DNA of 16,604 bases from Caldisericota bacterium (lineage in GTDB: Bacteria; Caldisericota; Caldisericia; Cryosericales; Cryosericaceae). The notes under the pieces are model-generated. The model saw only the letters and a program-made list of their open reading frames with translations. It was not told the origin of the DNA and made no database searches. The DNA lies in assembly GCA_026390245.1 (NCBI GenBank), contig JAPLGI010000066.1, forward strand, positions 1 through 16,604. The letters run 5' to 3'. The translations under genes and the position numbers were made by a program. Positions 1-6,652 of the stretch are shown one piece after another (position 1 is the stretch's first letter; each line of letters starts with the position of its first letter).

Positions 1-131
1 TCACGTTTGGCGCCGTAGGCGCTCTCCGCATCATCCACGTGCGTCATCTTCCTGCGCCGTACATCCTGAACAAGCAGCATGACGGTCAGAACAGTCGGGA
101 CTCCGATGACAAGTGCTAGATACCAGGCCAT
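1..131 (-). CDS. Small membrane protein, 3' end outside window
   Basis: The reading frame starts at ATG (129-131) and stays open to the left edge, giving 43 complete codons. The start is supported by a GGAGG at 137-141, five bases upstream. The N-terminus MAWYLALVIGVPTVLTVMLL is one hydrophobic segment of about 20 residues. It is followed at once by a basic stretch (RRRK, residues 25-28) and then a polar tail, so it looks like a single-pass membrane protein with the C-terminus in the cytoplasm, or the N-terminus of a larger membrane protein. I do not recognise the family. An unusual promoter region with two direct repeats lies just upstream and is listed separately. The hydrophobic profile and ribosome binding site make a real gene likely, but its function is unknown. 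Confidence 0.6.
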   Translation of the reverse strand, partial: MAWYLALVIGVPTVLTVMLLVQDVRRRKMTHVDDAESAYGAKR

Positions 132-147
132 GGTTGCCTCCGCATTC

Positions 148-181
148 ATTGTATCATGCCAACGTTAACCTTTCGTTAACC
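148..181 (-). promoter_or_regulatory. Candidate Pho-box-type activated promoter
   Basis: Read on the minus strand there is an extended -10 (TGA-TACAAT, 148-156) without a recognisable -35. In its place are two perfect 8-base direct repeats with an 11-base period, CGTTAACC at 163-170 and 174-181 on the plus strand. TTAACC-N5-TTAACC resembles PhoP/PhoB-family boxes, which are also 11-bp direct repeats. The repeats end nine bases upstream of the -10, the position usual for PhoB-type activation. The regulator and phosphate control are inferred. The predicted transcript would start only about ten bases before the ATG at 131. Confidence 0.4.
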
Positions 182-281
182 CTTATGGAAAGGGAGATGT
201 CTTGTATGTTGCGGTGTTCCCGTCAATGATCGCGGAGCGGACCTATAAGACTATGGCGTCTGCAGGCGGCACTAAATCACA

Positions 282-307
282 AGCCCCCCGGCACAAGTCG
301 AGGGGCT
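282..307 (-). terminator. Hairpin terminator of the Asp-box lipoprotein gene
   Basis: AGCCCC (282-287) pairs with GGGGCT (302-307). After one mismatch there are four inner pairs (289-292 with 297-300) and an ACAA loop. It lies 37 bases after the stop of the gene ending at 344. On the minus strand it is followed by TTGTGATTT, a poor U-tract, so termination may be only partly intrinsic. Confidence 0.6.
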
Positions 308-343
308 GTAATCAGATCACTACTGTGAAGACTGGTATGACTG

Positions 344-1396
344 CTATTTCGCTGTGGAGGCGATAGCCGTCCACGTCGCTCCGCCGTCCGTCGTCGTAAA
401 GAGCTTACCGCTTTCGTCGACGCCCCAGCCGGTCGTAGCATCGATGAAAGAATAGGTCCTGACATCGGGGTTGTTTAAGACAGGACCCAATGTCCAGGTG
501 CCACCACCATCGGCGGTGCGGTATGACTGCATCACGTGCTTGCCGTCCTGTACGTAGTCGAGCATGATGATCCCATTCTTCTTCTGGTCTCCAAAGAACA
601 CAGGTGGATAGGCGTCGGCATAGAAGTCCTGTGCAGGTTTCAGGTTCTGGTAGGCTGTGGGAAGGGGCGCAGACCAGAGCTTCCAGATCTTGCCCGCGTC
701 CGTCGTCTTGAACATGAGAATATACGTGTAGGCGCTGTAGGAACAGGTCACAAATCCGGCATCAGGCGTGGAGAACGCCATGCCGGTCGGGTAGCCGGCT
801 ATGCCGTTCATCGTTCCAGCCTCGTCCGTCATGCCAGTGACATCTCCGACAAAAGAGAACGTCTTGCCACCATCGACTGTCCGGTACAGAGACTTTCCCA
901 TCTGTCCTGCTCCGGGCGTCCCCATGATCATGAGGTAGCCGTTCGACGCATCGGCAAAACTGATATCGAGGCCTCCAGCGTCATCCTTCTCCCAATCGAG
1001 CTTCGTGACGATATTGGTGCTGTCCCAGGTCGAGCCGCTGTTGACCGTGCGGTAGACCACAATCTTCGGCTGGTTGTCAGTGCCGGAATTCGTTGCGACG
1101 AACGCCGTCTGTTTGTCGAGAAAGCAGGCGCCGATCACGGGCACCGTCTGTCCCAACATGGGAACCTGGAAGATGGAAACGTCCGTCCAGGTAGCTCCGC
1201 CGTCCCCAGTCCTGAAGATCTGGGCGTCTTTGGTCAACGTCCACCCGGCCTTGCTGTCGATCATTGTGATCCGCGAGAGATCGCCTGGCTGCGTTACGAC
1301 TGCGAGTCGCTTGCATCCAGCGAAGATCACTGCGATCCCTGCCACCAGCACTGCCACGGTCAAAACAACAACTGCTGTTCCTGTCTTCCTGTTCAC
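344..1396 (-). CDS. Lipoprotein-like BNR/Asp-box beta-propeller (Ycf48-like)
   Basis: The 350-residue protein starts at GTG (1394-1396), eight bases after GGAGG. Residues 7-27 form a hydrophobic signal/anchor ending FAGC, so Cys28 is a plausible lipid-attachment site although Phe at -3 is not canonical. The rest contains six Asp-box motifs (S/T-x-D-x-G-x-x-W/F) at about residues 63-70, 117-124, 173-180, 231-238, 294-301 and 335-342, spaced roughly 40-65 residues. Typical examples are TGDGGATW and TTDGGATW; the second has Asn for Asp (TVNSGSTW). Such repeats fold as beta-propellers in sialidases, the photosystem II assembly factor Ycf48 and many exported proteins of unknown role. No sialidase active-site signature (FRIP) is present, so an enzymatic role is not supported. 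I infer an envelope-anchored binding protein. It has its own promoter and terminator. Confidence 0.85.
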   Translation of the reverse strand: MNRKTGTAVVVLTVAVLVAGIAVIFAGCKRLAVVTQPGDLSRITMIDSKAGWTLTKDAQIFRTGDGGATWTDVSIFQVPMLGQTVPVIGACFLDKQTAFVATNSGTDNQPKIVVYRTVNSGSTWDSTNIVTKLDWEKDDAGGLDISFADASNGYLMIMGTPGAGQMGKSLYRTVDGGKTFSFVGDVTGMTDEAGTMNGIAGYPTGMAFSTPDAGFVTCSYSAYTYILMFKTTDAGKIWKLWSAPLPTAYQNLKPAQDFYADAYPPVFFGDQKKNGIIMLDYVQDGKHVMQSYRTADGGGTWTLGPVLNNPDVRTYSFIDATTGWGVDESGKLFTTTDGGATWTAIASTAK

Positions 1397-1403
1397 TCAA
1401 ATC

Positions 1404-1499
1404 GCCTCCAGGCGTCTATCACGAGTTCATTTCGGTGGTGATCGTCATGGGACATGCCGAGCCACGCCACCGATGTCGCCCTTCTGAGACGTTATATCA
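1404..1499 (-). promoter_or_regulatory. Extended -10 promoter and structured leader of the Asp-box gene
   Basis: On the minus strand TGA-TATAAC (1491-1499) is an extended -10 with five of six consensus bases; no -35 is visible. The predicted start near 1484 gives a leader of about 88 bases. Within it TCGGTGG (1432-1438, plus strand) and CCACCGA (1467-1473) can pair. The GGAGG itself lies inside a small CGCC-TGGA-GGCG hairpin, which could weaken ribosome access. Confidence 0.45.
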
Positions 1500-1542
1500 C
1501 ACAACGGAGTTCCTGGGCGCTCGCACAAGCGTCGCGAAGCAA

Positions 1543-1568
1543 CAGCCCCCGACCATGGTCGGGGGCTG
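1543..1568 (-). terminator. gpmA terminator, perfect 26-base palindrome
   Basis: A perfect inverted repeat, CAGCCCCCGACCA (1543-1555) with its complement (1556-1568), begins 29 bases after the gpmA stop. As RNA it would form an 11-bp stem with a CATG loop. The downstream minus-strand sequence TTGCTTCG is not a strong U-tract. Because the palindrome is symmetric it could act in both directions. Confidence 0.7.
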
Positions 1569-1596
1569 CGTACTCACGTGTCGCCTGGAATGAGAA

Positions 1597-2343
1597 CTAC
1601 TTCACCTTTGCCTGGTTTGCCACGGCAGCGGCAGCTTTGGCTGCAGCCTCAGGATCGCCGAGATATGTGTGGCTGATCGGCCTGAGGTGCTCGTCCAGCT
1701 TGTACAGGAGCGGAATGCCAGTGGGGATGTTCAGCTCGGTGATGTCGTCGTCGCTGATGCCGTCGAGATACTTGACGAGGGCACGGATCGAGTTGCCGTG
1801 TGCCGTGACGATAACCTTCCTGCCGGCCTTCACTGAGGGAGCGATCGTCCCTTCCCAGTAGGGAACGAACCGCGCAACGGTGTCCTTGAGACACTCAGTC
1901 AGAGGAAGATCAGCTTCGGGCACGCCTGCATAGCGTGGGTCGTGTCCCGGCCAGCGCTCATCCGACTTCTCCAGAGCAGGCGGCTGGGTGCTGTAGCTGC
2001 GGCGCCACAGCTTGACCTGGGCTTCGCCATATTTCTCGGCGGTCTCCGCCTTGTTGAGACCCTGCAATGCCCCATAATGGCGCTCGTTGAGGCGCCAACT
2101 GCGCACCTCCGGCACCCACATGAGGTTCATCTCGTCGAGGACAATCCACAGGGTGCGGATAGCGCGCGTGAGGACTGACGTGTACGCCAGGTCAAAGGCA
2201 AACCCACCCTGTTTCAGGAGCTTGCCTGCGTCGTGTGCCTCAGCAACGCCCTTGTCAGAAAGATCAACGTCGGTCCACCCTGTGAACCGGTTCTCCTTGT
2301 TCCATGTGCTTTCGCCATGCCTGAGCAATACTACTTCATACAT
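1597..2343 (-). CDS. gpmA: 2,3-bisphosphoglycerate-dependent phosphoglycerate mutase
   Basis: This cytosolic glycolytic enzyme interconverts 3- and 2-phosphoglycerate through a phospho-histidine. The start is ATG 2341-2343, six bases after GGAGG. An in-frame ATG five codons upstream lies on the far side of that site and is not used. The 248-residue length matches dPGM (about 250 in E. coli). Visible motifs are [10 protein letters not shown] with the phosphorylated His9, Arg60 (LTRAIRT), the acid/base Glu87 in [22 protein letters not shown], and the second catalytic His182 in TAHGNS. The C-terminus after residue 228 is an Ala-rich tail. It appears to be monocistronic, with its own extended -10 promoter and a palindromic terminator. 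The assignment is secure, since the dPGM-specific segments are all present and the protein is clearly not a short cobC/phosphatase-type relative. Confidence 0.97.
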   Translation of the reverse strand: MYEVVLLRHGESTWNKENRFTGWTDVDLSDKGVAEAHDAGKLLKQGGFAFDLAYTSVLTRAIRTLWIVLDEMNLMWVPEVRSWRLNERHYGALQGLNKAETAEKYGEAQVKLWRRSYSTQPPALEKSDERWPGHDPRYAGVPEADLPLTECLKDTVARFVPYWEGTIAPSVKAGRKVIVTAHGNSIRALVKYLDGISDDDITELNIPTGIPLLYKLDEHLRPISHTYLGDPEAAAKAAAAVANQAKVK

Positions 2344-2375
2344 GCAATTCCTCCTCAAGAGTTCTATTTGTATTC

Positions 2376-2384
2376 AGCATACCA
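2376..2384 (-). promoter_or_regulatory. Extended -10 promoter of gpmA
   Basis: TGG-TATGCT on the minus strand forms an extended -10 element with no convincing -35. The predicted transcription start is near 2369, giving a 26-base leader that carries the GGAGG. It sits in the 87-base gap after the ECF component gene. Confidence 0.45.
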
Positions 2385-2430
2385 GCTTTGCACGGAAGAC
2401 ATCGTGAACCCTCTGTGGAAACGTCGTACC

Positions 2431-2961
2431 TTACGCCTGCGCCACCAATCGTTCAAGACGCCCGCGCACAAGAAGGAGCGGGATGACCACGACCTGCACG
2501 GCAATGCCGGGAAGACCCGTGACAACGCTGGCAAGAACGTAGGCAACCGGTTCGGCCTTCAGTCCGATGAGCGGCCCCAGCAGGGCGACCGCACAACCCA
2601 ATGCGATTCTACCCGCAACCATGGCAAGGAGAAGCGACCAGAGCGGCGCAAAGTGTCCATTGCGACGTCCGACTCCCGCAACCAGACCGTAGACAGCCAG
2701 CTCGACGACCATAGGCGGCAGGATGGCGACTGCAGGCATGCCCGTCATGAGCGTACTGAGCACGGGGGTAGTGATGCCGAGGAAGGCCCCTGCAACGGGG
2801 CCCAGCAGAAGTCCACCAAGGAGGACAGCATAGTGCATGGGGAGAAGGGTCCTGCCGCCTCCCGCTCCAAACAGGGAGTGAAACACCATTGGCAGCAGCA
2901 ACCCAATCGCCAGCAACAGGCCAGCAGTCGTCAGGGTTCGGACAGGAAAGCGTCGTGTCAT
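2431..2961 (-). CDS. ECF transporter S component, substrate unknown
   Basis: This 176-residue protein is almost entirely hydrophobic, with about five to six membrane segments (roughly residues 10-28, 41-62, 66-95, 105-131 and 138-165). The segment LLPMHYAVLLGGLLLGPVAG, followed by TPVLSTLMTGMP and LPPMVVELAVYG, is typical of substrate-binding S components of energy-coupling-factor vitamin/cofactor transporters. These join a shared T component and two ATPases (EcfT, EcfA, EcfA'), none of which lie here, so this would be a stand-alone group II S subunit. The start ATG (2959-2961) follows GAGG by five bases. A strong promoter lies directly upstream. No riboswitch is visible in the short leader, so the substrate cannot be inferred from regulation. 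The family call is good; the substrate is unknown. Confidence 0.75.
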   Translation of the reverse strand: MTRRFPVRTLTTAGLLLAIGLLLPMVFHSLFGAGGGRTLLPMHYAVLLGGLLLGPVAGAFLGITTPVLSTLMTGMPAVAILPPMVVELAVYGLVAGVGRRNGHFAPLWSLLLAMVAGRIALGCAVALLGPLIGLKAEPVAYVLASVVTGLPGIAVQVVVIPLLLVRGRLERLVAQA

Positions 2962-2996
2962 TCATGCCTCAGGGTCAAGAGGGATGGGTGCCTCTT

Positions 2997-3024
2997 ACTA
3001 TAGGAACTGCCCTCCAACTGTCAA
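2997..3024 (-). promoter_or_regulatory. Strong promoter of the ECF S component gene
   Basis: Minus-strand TTGACA (3019-3024), a 16-base spacer and TATAGT (2997-3002) match 11 of 12 consensus bases. The -35 hexamer overlaps the TGA stop codon (3021-3023) of the preceding gene. The predicted start is near 2990, giving a leader of about 29 bases that contains a small AGAGG/CCTCT stem. Confidence 0.7.
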
Positions 3025-3656
3025 CCCGGACCTGGGTGGTTGTCCTGCTGCACAGGTGGCTGTGGCGGCGCAGAGATTACCTGAGGAGGAGCGGGCGGCT
3101 GAACGACACTGCCACGTCCGCCACTTATGGACGTCACATAGATAGCGACACCCGCCGCGATCAGCAGCACCGGCAACACGATACGTCCAGCTGCACCAAG
3201 TCGGAAGCCGCCGATCCCGAGCACGACTTCGAAGAAGACTGCAAACGCAAGGAAGAGGACGAACGCGACCCGCAGAGTCTTCTCCGCAGAGCGCACCACC
3301 GCCACATTGCCCGTGCGCTTGCCCCACAGGTACCGGCCGACACCGATGCTGCCCGGGAATAGAAGAGCCCACGCATATGCCCAGCTCTGCCATTGCCCTG
3401 TGATATTCTGGACGAAGAGAATGATGCCCGTTACGGCTACGATGCTGCCGAACGTGACCAGACCCTCGTTGCCACGGTGCGTATCGCGGAAGCCGAGTGC
3501 CATGATGATCCCACCGGGGACGATGATCCAGAAGGGCCACAGCCAATCTCCAAGGTTGATGTGAATGAACCTGGCGATCAAGATCCAGGCTCCGACGGCC
3601 AAAAGCAGAAGCCCGAGGGCTCTCGTGTTACGTTCGTGCTGTTCATCGTTGTTCAT
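3021..3656 (-). CDS. Multi-pass membrane protein, LiaF/DUF5668-like
   Basis: The 211-residue protein starts at ATG 3654-3656, seven bases after an AGGGGG ribosome binding site. It has about six hydrophobic segments, near residues 12-31, 38-55, 66-84, 92-108, 126-147 and 154-175. The paired pattern around LGDWLWPFWIIVPGGIIMALGF and SWAYAWALLFPGSIGVGRYLWG resembles the N-terminal membrane domain of LiaF and DUF5668 proteins, linked in Firmicutes to envelope-stress signalling. The soluble LiaF C-terminal domain is missing. In its place is a Pro/Gln-rich tail (residues 184-211, PPAPPQ, PPQPP). A toast-rack-like protein, the kind of domain that usually forms the other half of LiaF, is encoded separately at 10766-11581. 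The membrane location is clear; the family link is tentative and the role unknown. Confidence 0.7.
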   Translation of the reverse strand: MNNDEQHERNTRALGLLLLAVGAWILIARFIHINLGDWLWPFWIIVPGGIIMALGFRDTHRGNEGLVTFGSIVAVTGIILFVQNITGQWQSWAYAWALLFPGSIGVGRYLWGKRTGNVAVVRSAEKTLRVAFVLFLAFAVFFEVVLGIGGFRLGAAGRIVLPVLLIAAGVAIYVTSISGGRGSVVQPPAPPQVISAPPQPPVQQDNHPGPG

Positions 3657-3751
3657 CTCGTACCCCCTTGTGCAGGCTGCCAGAAGACCGGGCTCAGTAC
3701 CGTCTCAGTGGCGAGCCGTTCACTTCGTATACGGCAAGCGGGCCAGCCAGG

Positions 3752-4285
3752 TTACAGCCGGTTTGCGGCCTGTCCAGACAGGGAGATCTCCAGTTCATGC
3801 ACCCACCGCTGAGCCCTTATAGCGATGATACCTGTTCCTGCTGCAACAGGATCGAGAAAACTGAGCGTATTCTCCAGGATAATCGATGCCCTCAGCATGC
3901 GGGAAACATGTTTGAATGCTGATCCTGGAGCATTGCGATAGCTGCAAAAAAGTGCCACGTGCCTGTGAGCGAGGGGAGCTGTCCGTATATAGCTGCGAAG
4001 AGCGGGGCTGAACGTTCCTAGCCACACTGGACTGCCCAGCATGATGAGGTCATAGGCTGAAGCGTCATGTTGGACGGGGAGCAGGACTGGCTTCTGAGAC
4101 AGCAGGAGGCGGCGCAATGCCCAGAAATAGTGCCGTGCCCCCGTTCCAGGAGGCTCGCCCACGGCCCGGAGTTCCTCCAGATCTGCCTGCGCCGTCTTGG
4201 CAAGCTGTTCAGCGATGGTCCGTGTGTGGCCGGCGGAGGAGTAGTATACAATCAGGACCTTAAGCGGTGTTCCTGCAACCTGCAA
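3752..4285 (-). CDS. Flavodoxin-family protein
   Basis: The 177-residue cytosolic protein has a flavodoxin fold that would bind FMN. The N-terminal strand and phosphate loop VLIVYYSSAGHTRTIAEQLA (residues 10-29) match the flavodoxin signature, with S16, S17, G19 and T21 around the FMN phosphate. SPVWLGTFSPALRSYI (about residues 85-100) is the usual second flavin-contact loop, as in WrbA and protoporphyrinogen-oxidase-type flavodoxins. An insertion (HYFWALRRLLLSQKP) lies between the two. The start is TTG (4283-4285), five bases after GGAGG; no in-frame ATG fits as well. The 95-base gap to the next gene has no clear terminator, so the downstream membrane protein may be co-transcribed. The electron donor or acceptor is unknown. 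Confidence 0.88.
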   Translation of the reverse strand: MQVAGTPLKVLIVYYSSAGHTRTIAEQLAKTAQADLEELRAVGEPPGTGARHYFWALRRLLLSQKPVLLPVQHDASAYDLIMLGSPVWLGTFSPALRSYIRTAPLAHRHVALFCSYRNAPGSAFKHVSRMLRASIILENTLSFLDPVAAGTGIIAIRAQRWVHELEISLSGQAANRL

Positions 4286-4321
4286 GGGTTCCTCCCCGTG
4301 GATCAGCGTCTTTCAAAGGAG

Positions 4322-4327
4322 AGTATA
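4322..4327 (-). promoter_or_regulatory. Candidate -10 for the flavodoxin gene
   Basis: TATACT on the minus strand lies 36 bases upstream of the TTG start, which would give a leader of about 30 bases. The hexamer 16 bases further upstream (TGGCAA) is a poor -35. Support comes from the -10 and position only. Confidence 0.35.
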
Positions 4328-4385
4328 TGCGGCTTTTCTCTGCTTGCCAGAATGATTGCGGCGAAACTGAGCGTAGTACGGCCAC

Positions 4386-4395
4386 GTCAATTGAC
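4386..4395. promoter_or_regulatory. Palindrome GTCAATTGAC, possible operator
   Basis: This perfect 10-base palindrome lies 20 bases upstream of the -35 of the cold-shock gene promoter, between two divergent genes. The position suits a regulator site. No family is recognised, and chance occurrence is possible. Confidence 0.25.
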
Positions 4396-4415
4396 TCAAT
4401 GTTTTCACAAGGGTC

Positions 4416-4444
4416 TTGACGCGTTTTTTTTGAAATCGTATACT
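4416..4444 (+). promoter_or_regulatory. Strong promoter of the cold-shock gene
   Basis: TTGACG (4416-4421), a 17-base spacer and TATACT (4439-4444) form a near-consensus promoter. The spacer holds a run of eight T (4424-4431), which bends or stiffens DNA and may affect temperature response. The predicted start near 4450 gives a leader of about 43 bases, far shorter than the leader of E. coli cspA. Confidence 0.75.
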
Positions 4445-4492
4445 TGATTATGGCAAGATAGGATAAGCCAGAATTGTGTATGGAGGTTGTCG

Positions 4493-4699
4493 GTGCTTAC
4501 AGGTAAAGTCAAGTGGTTCAACGCAGAGAAGGGCTATGGCTTCATCACTCGTGATGACGGCGAGAAGGACGTTTTCGTCCACTACAGTGCGATCATCGGC
4601 TCCGGCTTCAAGTCCCTGAAAGAGGGCGACGTCGTGGAGTTCGAAGTTGTGCAGGGCGACAAGGGCCCGCAGGCGAAGGACGTCCAGGCCAGAGCCTGA
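4493..4699 (+). CDS. Cold-shock protein (CspA family)
   Basis: This single cold-shock domain of 68 residues binds single-stranded RNA/DNA and typically acts as an RNA chaperone. Both nucleic-acid motifs are intact: RNP1 KGYGFI (about residues 14-19) and RNP2 VFVHYSAI (about 28-35), in the usual frame [17 protein letters not shown]. The GTG at 4493 is chosen as the start because GGAGG (4482-4486) lies six bases upstream. A TTG two codons earlier directly abuts the ribosome binding site. The related copy at 6531 has GTG at the same place and a different upstream codon pattern, which supports this choice. The gene is monocistronic, with its own strong promoter and a terminator. Length and sequence are ordinary for the family. 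Confidence 0.96.
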   Translation: MLTGKVKWFNAEKGYGFITRDDGEKDVFVHYSAIIGSGFKSLKEGDVVEFEVVQGDKGPQAKDVQARA

Positions 4700-4722
4700 T
4701 CACTGACACCTGAACCCAATCG

Positions 4723-4746
4723 AGTCCCCGGCCCATGCCGGGGACT
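4723..4746 (+). terminator. Cold-shock gene terminator
   Basis: A 10-bp perfect stem (AGTCCCCGGC, 4723-4732, with 4737-4746) and a CCAT loop begins 24 bases after the stop and is followed by TTCC. The short U-tract is offset by a strong GC stem. A related hairpin follows the truncated second copy at 6631. Confidence 0.8.
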
Positions 4747-4779
4747 TTCCATGTTCCAGCCTGATCGTACGGATACCGA

Positions 4780-4808
4780 TTGACATGGGCCCGCACCACT
4801 CATATGCT
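4780..4808 (+). promoter_or_regulatory. Promoter of the M32 carboxypeptidase gene
   Basis: TTGACA (4780-4785), a 17-base spacer and TATGCT (4803-4808) lie 37 bases upstream of the start codon. The -35 is perfect and the -10 has four of six consensus bases. The predicted start is near 4815, giving a leader of about 31 bases that carries GGAGG. Confidence 0.75.
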
Positions 4809-4845
4809 ATGCTGTGCTGGATGATACTCAGCGGGGAGGGTGACA

Positions 4846-6360
4846 ATGGACATCAGGGAGTTCTACGACTATTGCAAAGAGATCACGAGCTACACCAGTG
4901 CGGCGGCGCTCGTCGAATGGGACATGAGGACAAAGATGCCTCCAAAGGCAGCTGCAGACCGATCAATGGTGGCAGGCAAGCTGGGCAGGACGGCCTTCGA
5001 GATGTCGACTGCTCCTCGGATGGCTGCCTTTGTCGAATACTTCAATCGACCCTCCGTGAGTCGGCAGCTGAACGAGGTCGACCGGAGAAACGTGGAGCTC
5101 GAGACGAAGCAGTACCGTAAGGTCTCGGCCATCCCTGCCGACAGGTACGAGAAATTCACCGTCGCCTGCTCGAAAGGCGAGTATGCATGGCAGGAGGCAA
5201 AAGCCAAATCCGACTTCGCGATGTTCCTCCCTCGCCTCGAGGAGATCATTTCATTCCAGAAGGAATTCGTCGAATACTGCGGCTACGAGACCAACAGATA
5301 TGACGTCCTGCTGGATGACTATGAGCCTTCCGTAACCACGGAAGACCTCAAGGTCATCATTGGCGGCCTCAAGTCCGAGCTGGTGCCATTCATCCGACAG
5401 TTGCGGGAGGAAGGAAAGCGGCCCGACACCTCGTTCCTGAGGGGAACGTTTGATAAGGGAGCCCAGGAACAGATGTGCCACGACATTCTCAAGACCATGA
5501 CCTACAACTTTGACGGTGGGCGGATCGATGAGACAGCACATCCCTTCACCACAGGCATCGGGTTTGGCGATGTCCGCGTGACGACCCACTACCATGAGGA
5601 CAACGTCGCTTCAGCACTCTTCTCGACGATGCACGAGGGAGGACACGCCCTCTATGAGCAGGGTGTTTCTGAGGAATACCGATGGATGCCCATCCATAAG
5701 GGGGCTTCCATGGGAATTCACGAGTCACAGTCCAGAACGTGGGAAAACCTTGTCGGTCGTTCGGAGGCCTTCTGGCAGTACTACTATCCGCGCTTTCAGA
5801 GCCGCTTCGCGCAGTTTCAGGGCGTCCCTGTCGAGGATTTCTACCAAGCGATCAACGTCGCAGAACCATCGCTGGTGCGGATCGAGGCAGACGAGGTTAC
5901 GTACAACCTGCATATCATGCTGCGCTTTGAGATCGAGGAAGCTCTCATCAACGGAAAGGTCGAAGTGGCTGACCTTCCGGACCTCTGGAATGCCAAAGTG
6001 AAAGAGTACCTTGGCGTTGAGGTTTCCGATGATGCTCATGGCGTCTTGCAGGATGTCCACTGGGCAGGCGGCCTGTTTGGATACTTCCCGTCGTACATGC
6101 TCGGGAATCTCTACGCTGCGCAATTCATGGACACAGCCAGACAGGAGATCGCGGACCTCGACGGACAGATCGCCTCAGGTCGCCTGGATGTGCTGCGTGA
6201 GTGGCAGCGGACAAGGATTCACCAGTACGGCGCCCTGTACGATCCAAAGGATCTTGTCGTGCGGGTAACTGGCAAGCCGCTGGACTACCGCTATTTCATG
6301 AAACAGGTGAAGGAGAAGTATTCGAGGATCTACGGGATCGTGCCATCGGAGACGAAATAG
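4846..6360 (+). CDS. M32 family metallocarboxypeptidase (Taq type)
   Basis: This zinc carboxypeptidase, probably cytosolic (no signal peptide), removes C-terminal residues from peptides. The 504-residue length is usual for thermostable carboxypeptidase 1 relatives. The zinc site is HEGGH at about residues 263-267 (catalytic Glu264), with the third ligand Glu293 in HESQS (292-296). Other family hallmarks are AHPFTTGIGFGDVRVTTHY before the zinc site, and after it RIEADEVTYNLHIMLRFEIE and HWAGGLFGYFPSYMLGN. I chose ATG 4846, six bases after GGAGG (4835-4839), over the GTG at 4840, which touches the ribosome binding site. The gene stands alone between the two cold-shock gene copies, with its own promoter. 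Its likely role is intracellular peptide turnover, inferred from the family. Confidence 0.96.
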   Translation: MDIREFYDYCKEITSYTSAAALVEWDMRTKMPPKAAADRSMVAGKLGRTAFEMSTAPRMAAFVEYFNRPSVSRQLNEVDRRNVELETKQYRKVSAIPADRYEKFTVACSKGEYAWQEAKAKSDFAMFLPRLEEIISFQKEFVEYCGYETNRYDVLLDDYEPSVTTEDLKVIIGGLKSELVPFIRQLREEGKRPDTSFLRGTFDKGAQEQMCHDILKTMTYNFDGGRIDETAHPFTTGIGFGDVRVTTHYHEDNVASALFSTMHEGGHALYEQGVSEEYRWMPIHKGASMGIHESQSRTWENLVGRSEAFWQYYYPRFQSRFAQFQGVPVEDFYQAINVAEPSLVRIEADEVTYNLHIMLRFEIEEALINGKVEVADLPDLWNAKVKEYLGVEVSDDAHGVLQDVHWAGGLFGYFPSYMLGNLYAAQFMDTARQEIADLDGQIASGRLDVLREWQRTRIHQYGALYDPKDLVVRVTGKPLDYRYFMKQVKEKYSRIYGIVPSETK

Positions 6361-6363
6361 CGC

Positions 6364-6390
6364 GCAGGATTCAGTTTCAGTCAGTCCTGC
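6364..6390 (+). terminator. Weak hairpin after the M32 gene
   Basis: GCAGGA (6364-6369) can pair with TCCTGC (6385-6390) around a 15-base interior, starting three bases after the stop. There is no U-tract, so it is only a possible terminator. Confidence 0.3.
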
Positions 6391-6436
6391 ATTCACGGAA
6401 ATGGTACACAGGCAGACAATGCGAATACATGATGAA

Positions 6437-6486
6437 TTGACGCGCTGGAACGCGGCACTTGTATCGGGGAAGATACTTCATATACT
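6437..6486 (+). promoter_or_regulatory. Promoter region of the truncated cold-shock copy
   Basis: The -10 TATACT (6481-6486) and the sequence from four bases after it, TATGGCAAGATAG, match the intact cold-shock gene at identical spacing, so the transcription start (near 6492) should be conserved. The TTGACGCG of the intact promoter also recurs at 6437-6444, but 38 instead of 17 bases from the -10, a difference of 21 bases. The nearest usable -35 is the weak TTGTAT (6459-6464, 16-base spacer). A GTATC/GATAC inverted repeat (6461-6465, 6472-6476) lies in the spacer. Confidence 0.5.
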
Positions 6487-6630
6487 GCTCTATGGCAAGA
6501 TAGTACATGCCAAGTTTTATGGAGGTTTCAGTGCTTACAGGCAAAGTCAAGTGGTTCAACGCAGAGAAGGGTTATGGTTTCATTACTCGTGATGACGGCG
6601 ACAAGGACGTTTTCGTCCACGAACCCAACC

Positions 6631-6652
6631 AGCCCCGGCGCAAGCCGGGGCT
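6631..6652 (+). terminator. Terminator inside the truncated cold-shock frame
   Basis: AGCCCCGGC (6631-6639) pairs perfectly with GCCGGGGCT (6644-6652) around a GCAA tetraloop of the stable GNRA class, followed by TTCGTTTG. It corresponds in position to the terminator of the intact copy. A transcript from about 6492 would end near 6656, about 165 bases long. Confidence 0.75.

Noticed and set aside
1..131. Assignment of the left-edge protein to a phosphate-transport family
   Set aside because: Only the promoter suggests phosphate control; the 43 visible residues do not match a family I know.
536..1441. Long plus-strand open frame of 301 codons
   Set aside because: It is antisense to the Asp-box gene, has no family-like residues or ribosome binding site, and the opposite strand has clear repeats.
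2233..3003. Plus-strand frame of 256 codons
   Set aside because: It overlaps gpmA and the ECF gene on the opposite strand and is highly polar with no recognisable domain.
2962..3020. Riboswitch upstream of the ECF S component
   Set aside because: The predicted leader is only about 29 bases, too short for known vitamin riboswitches.
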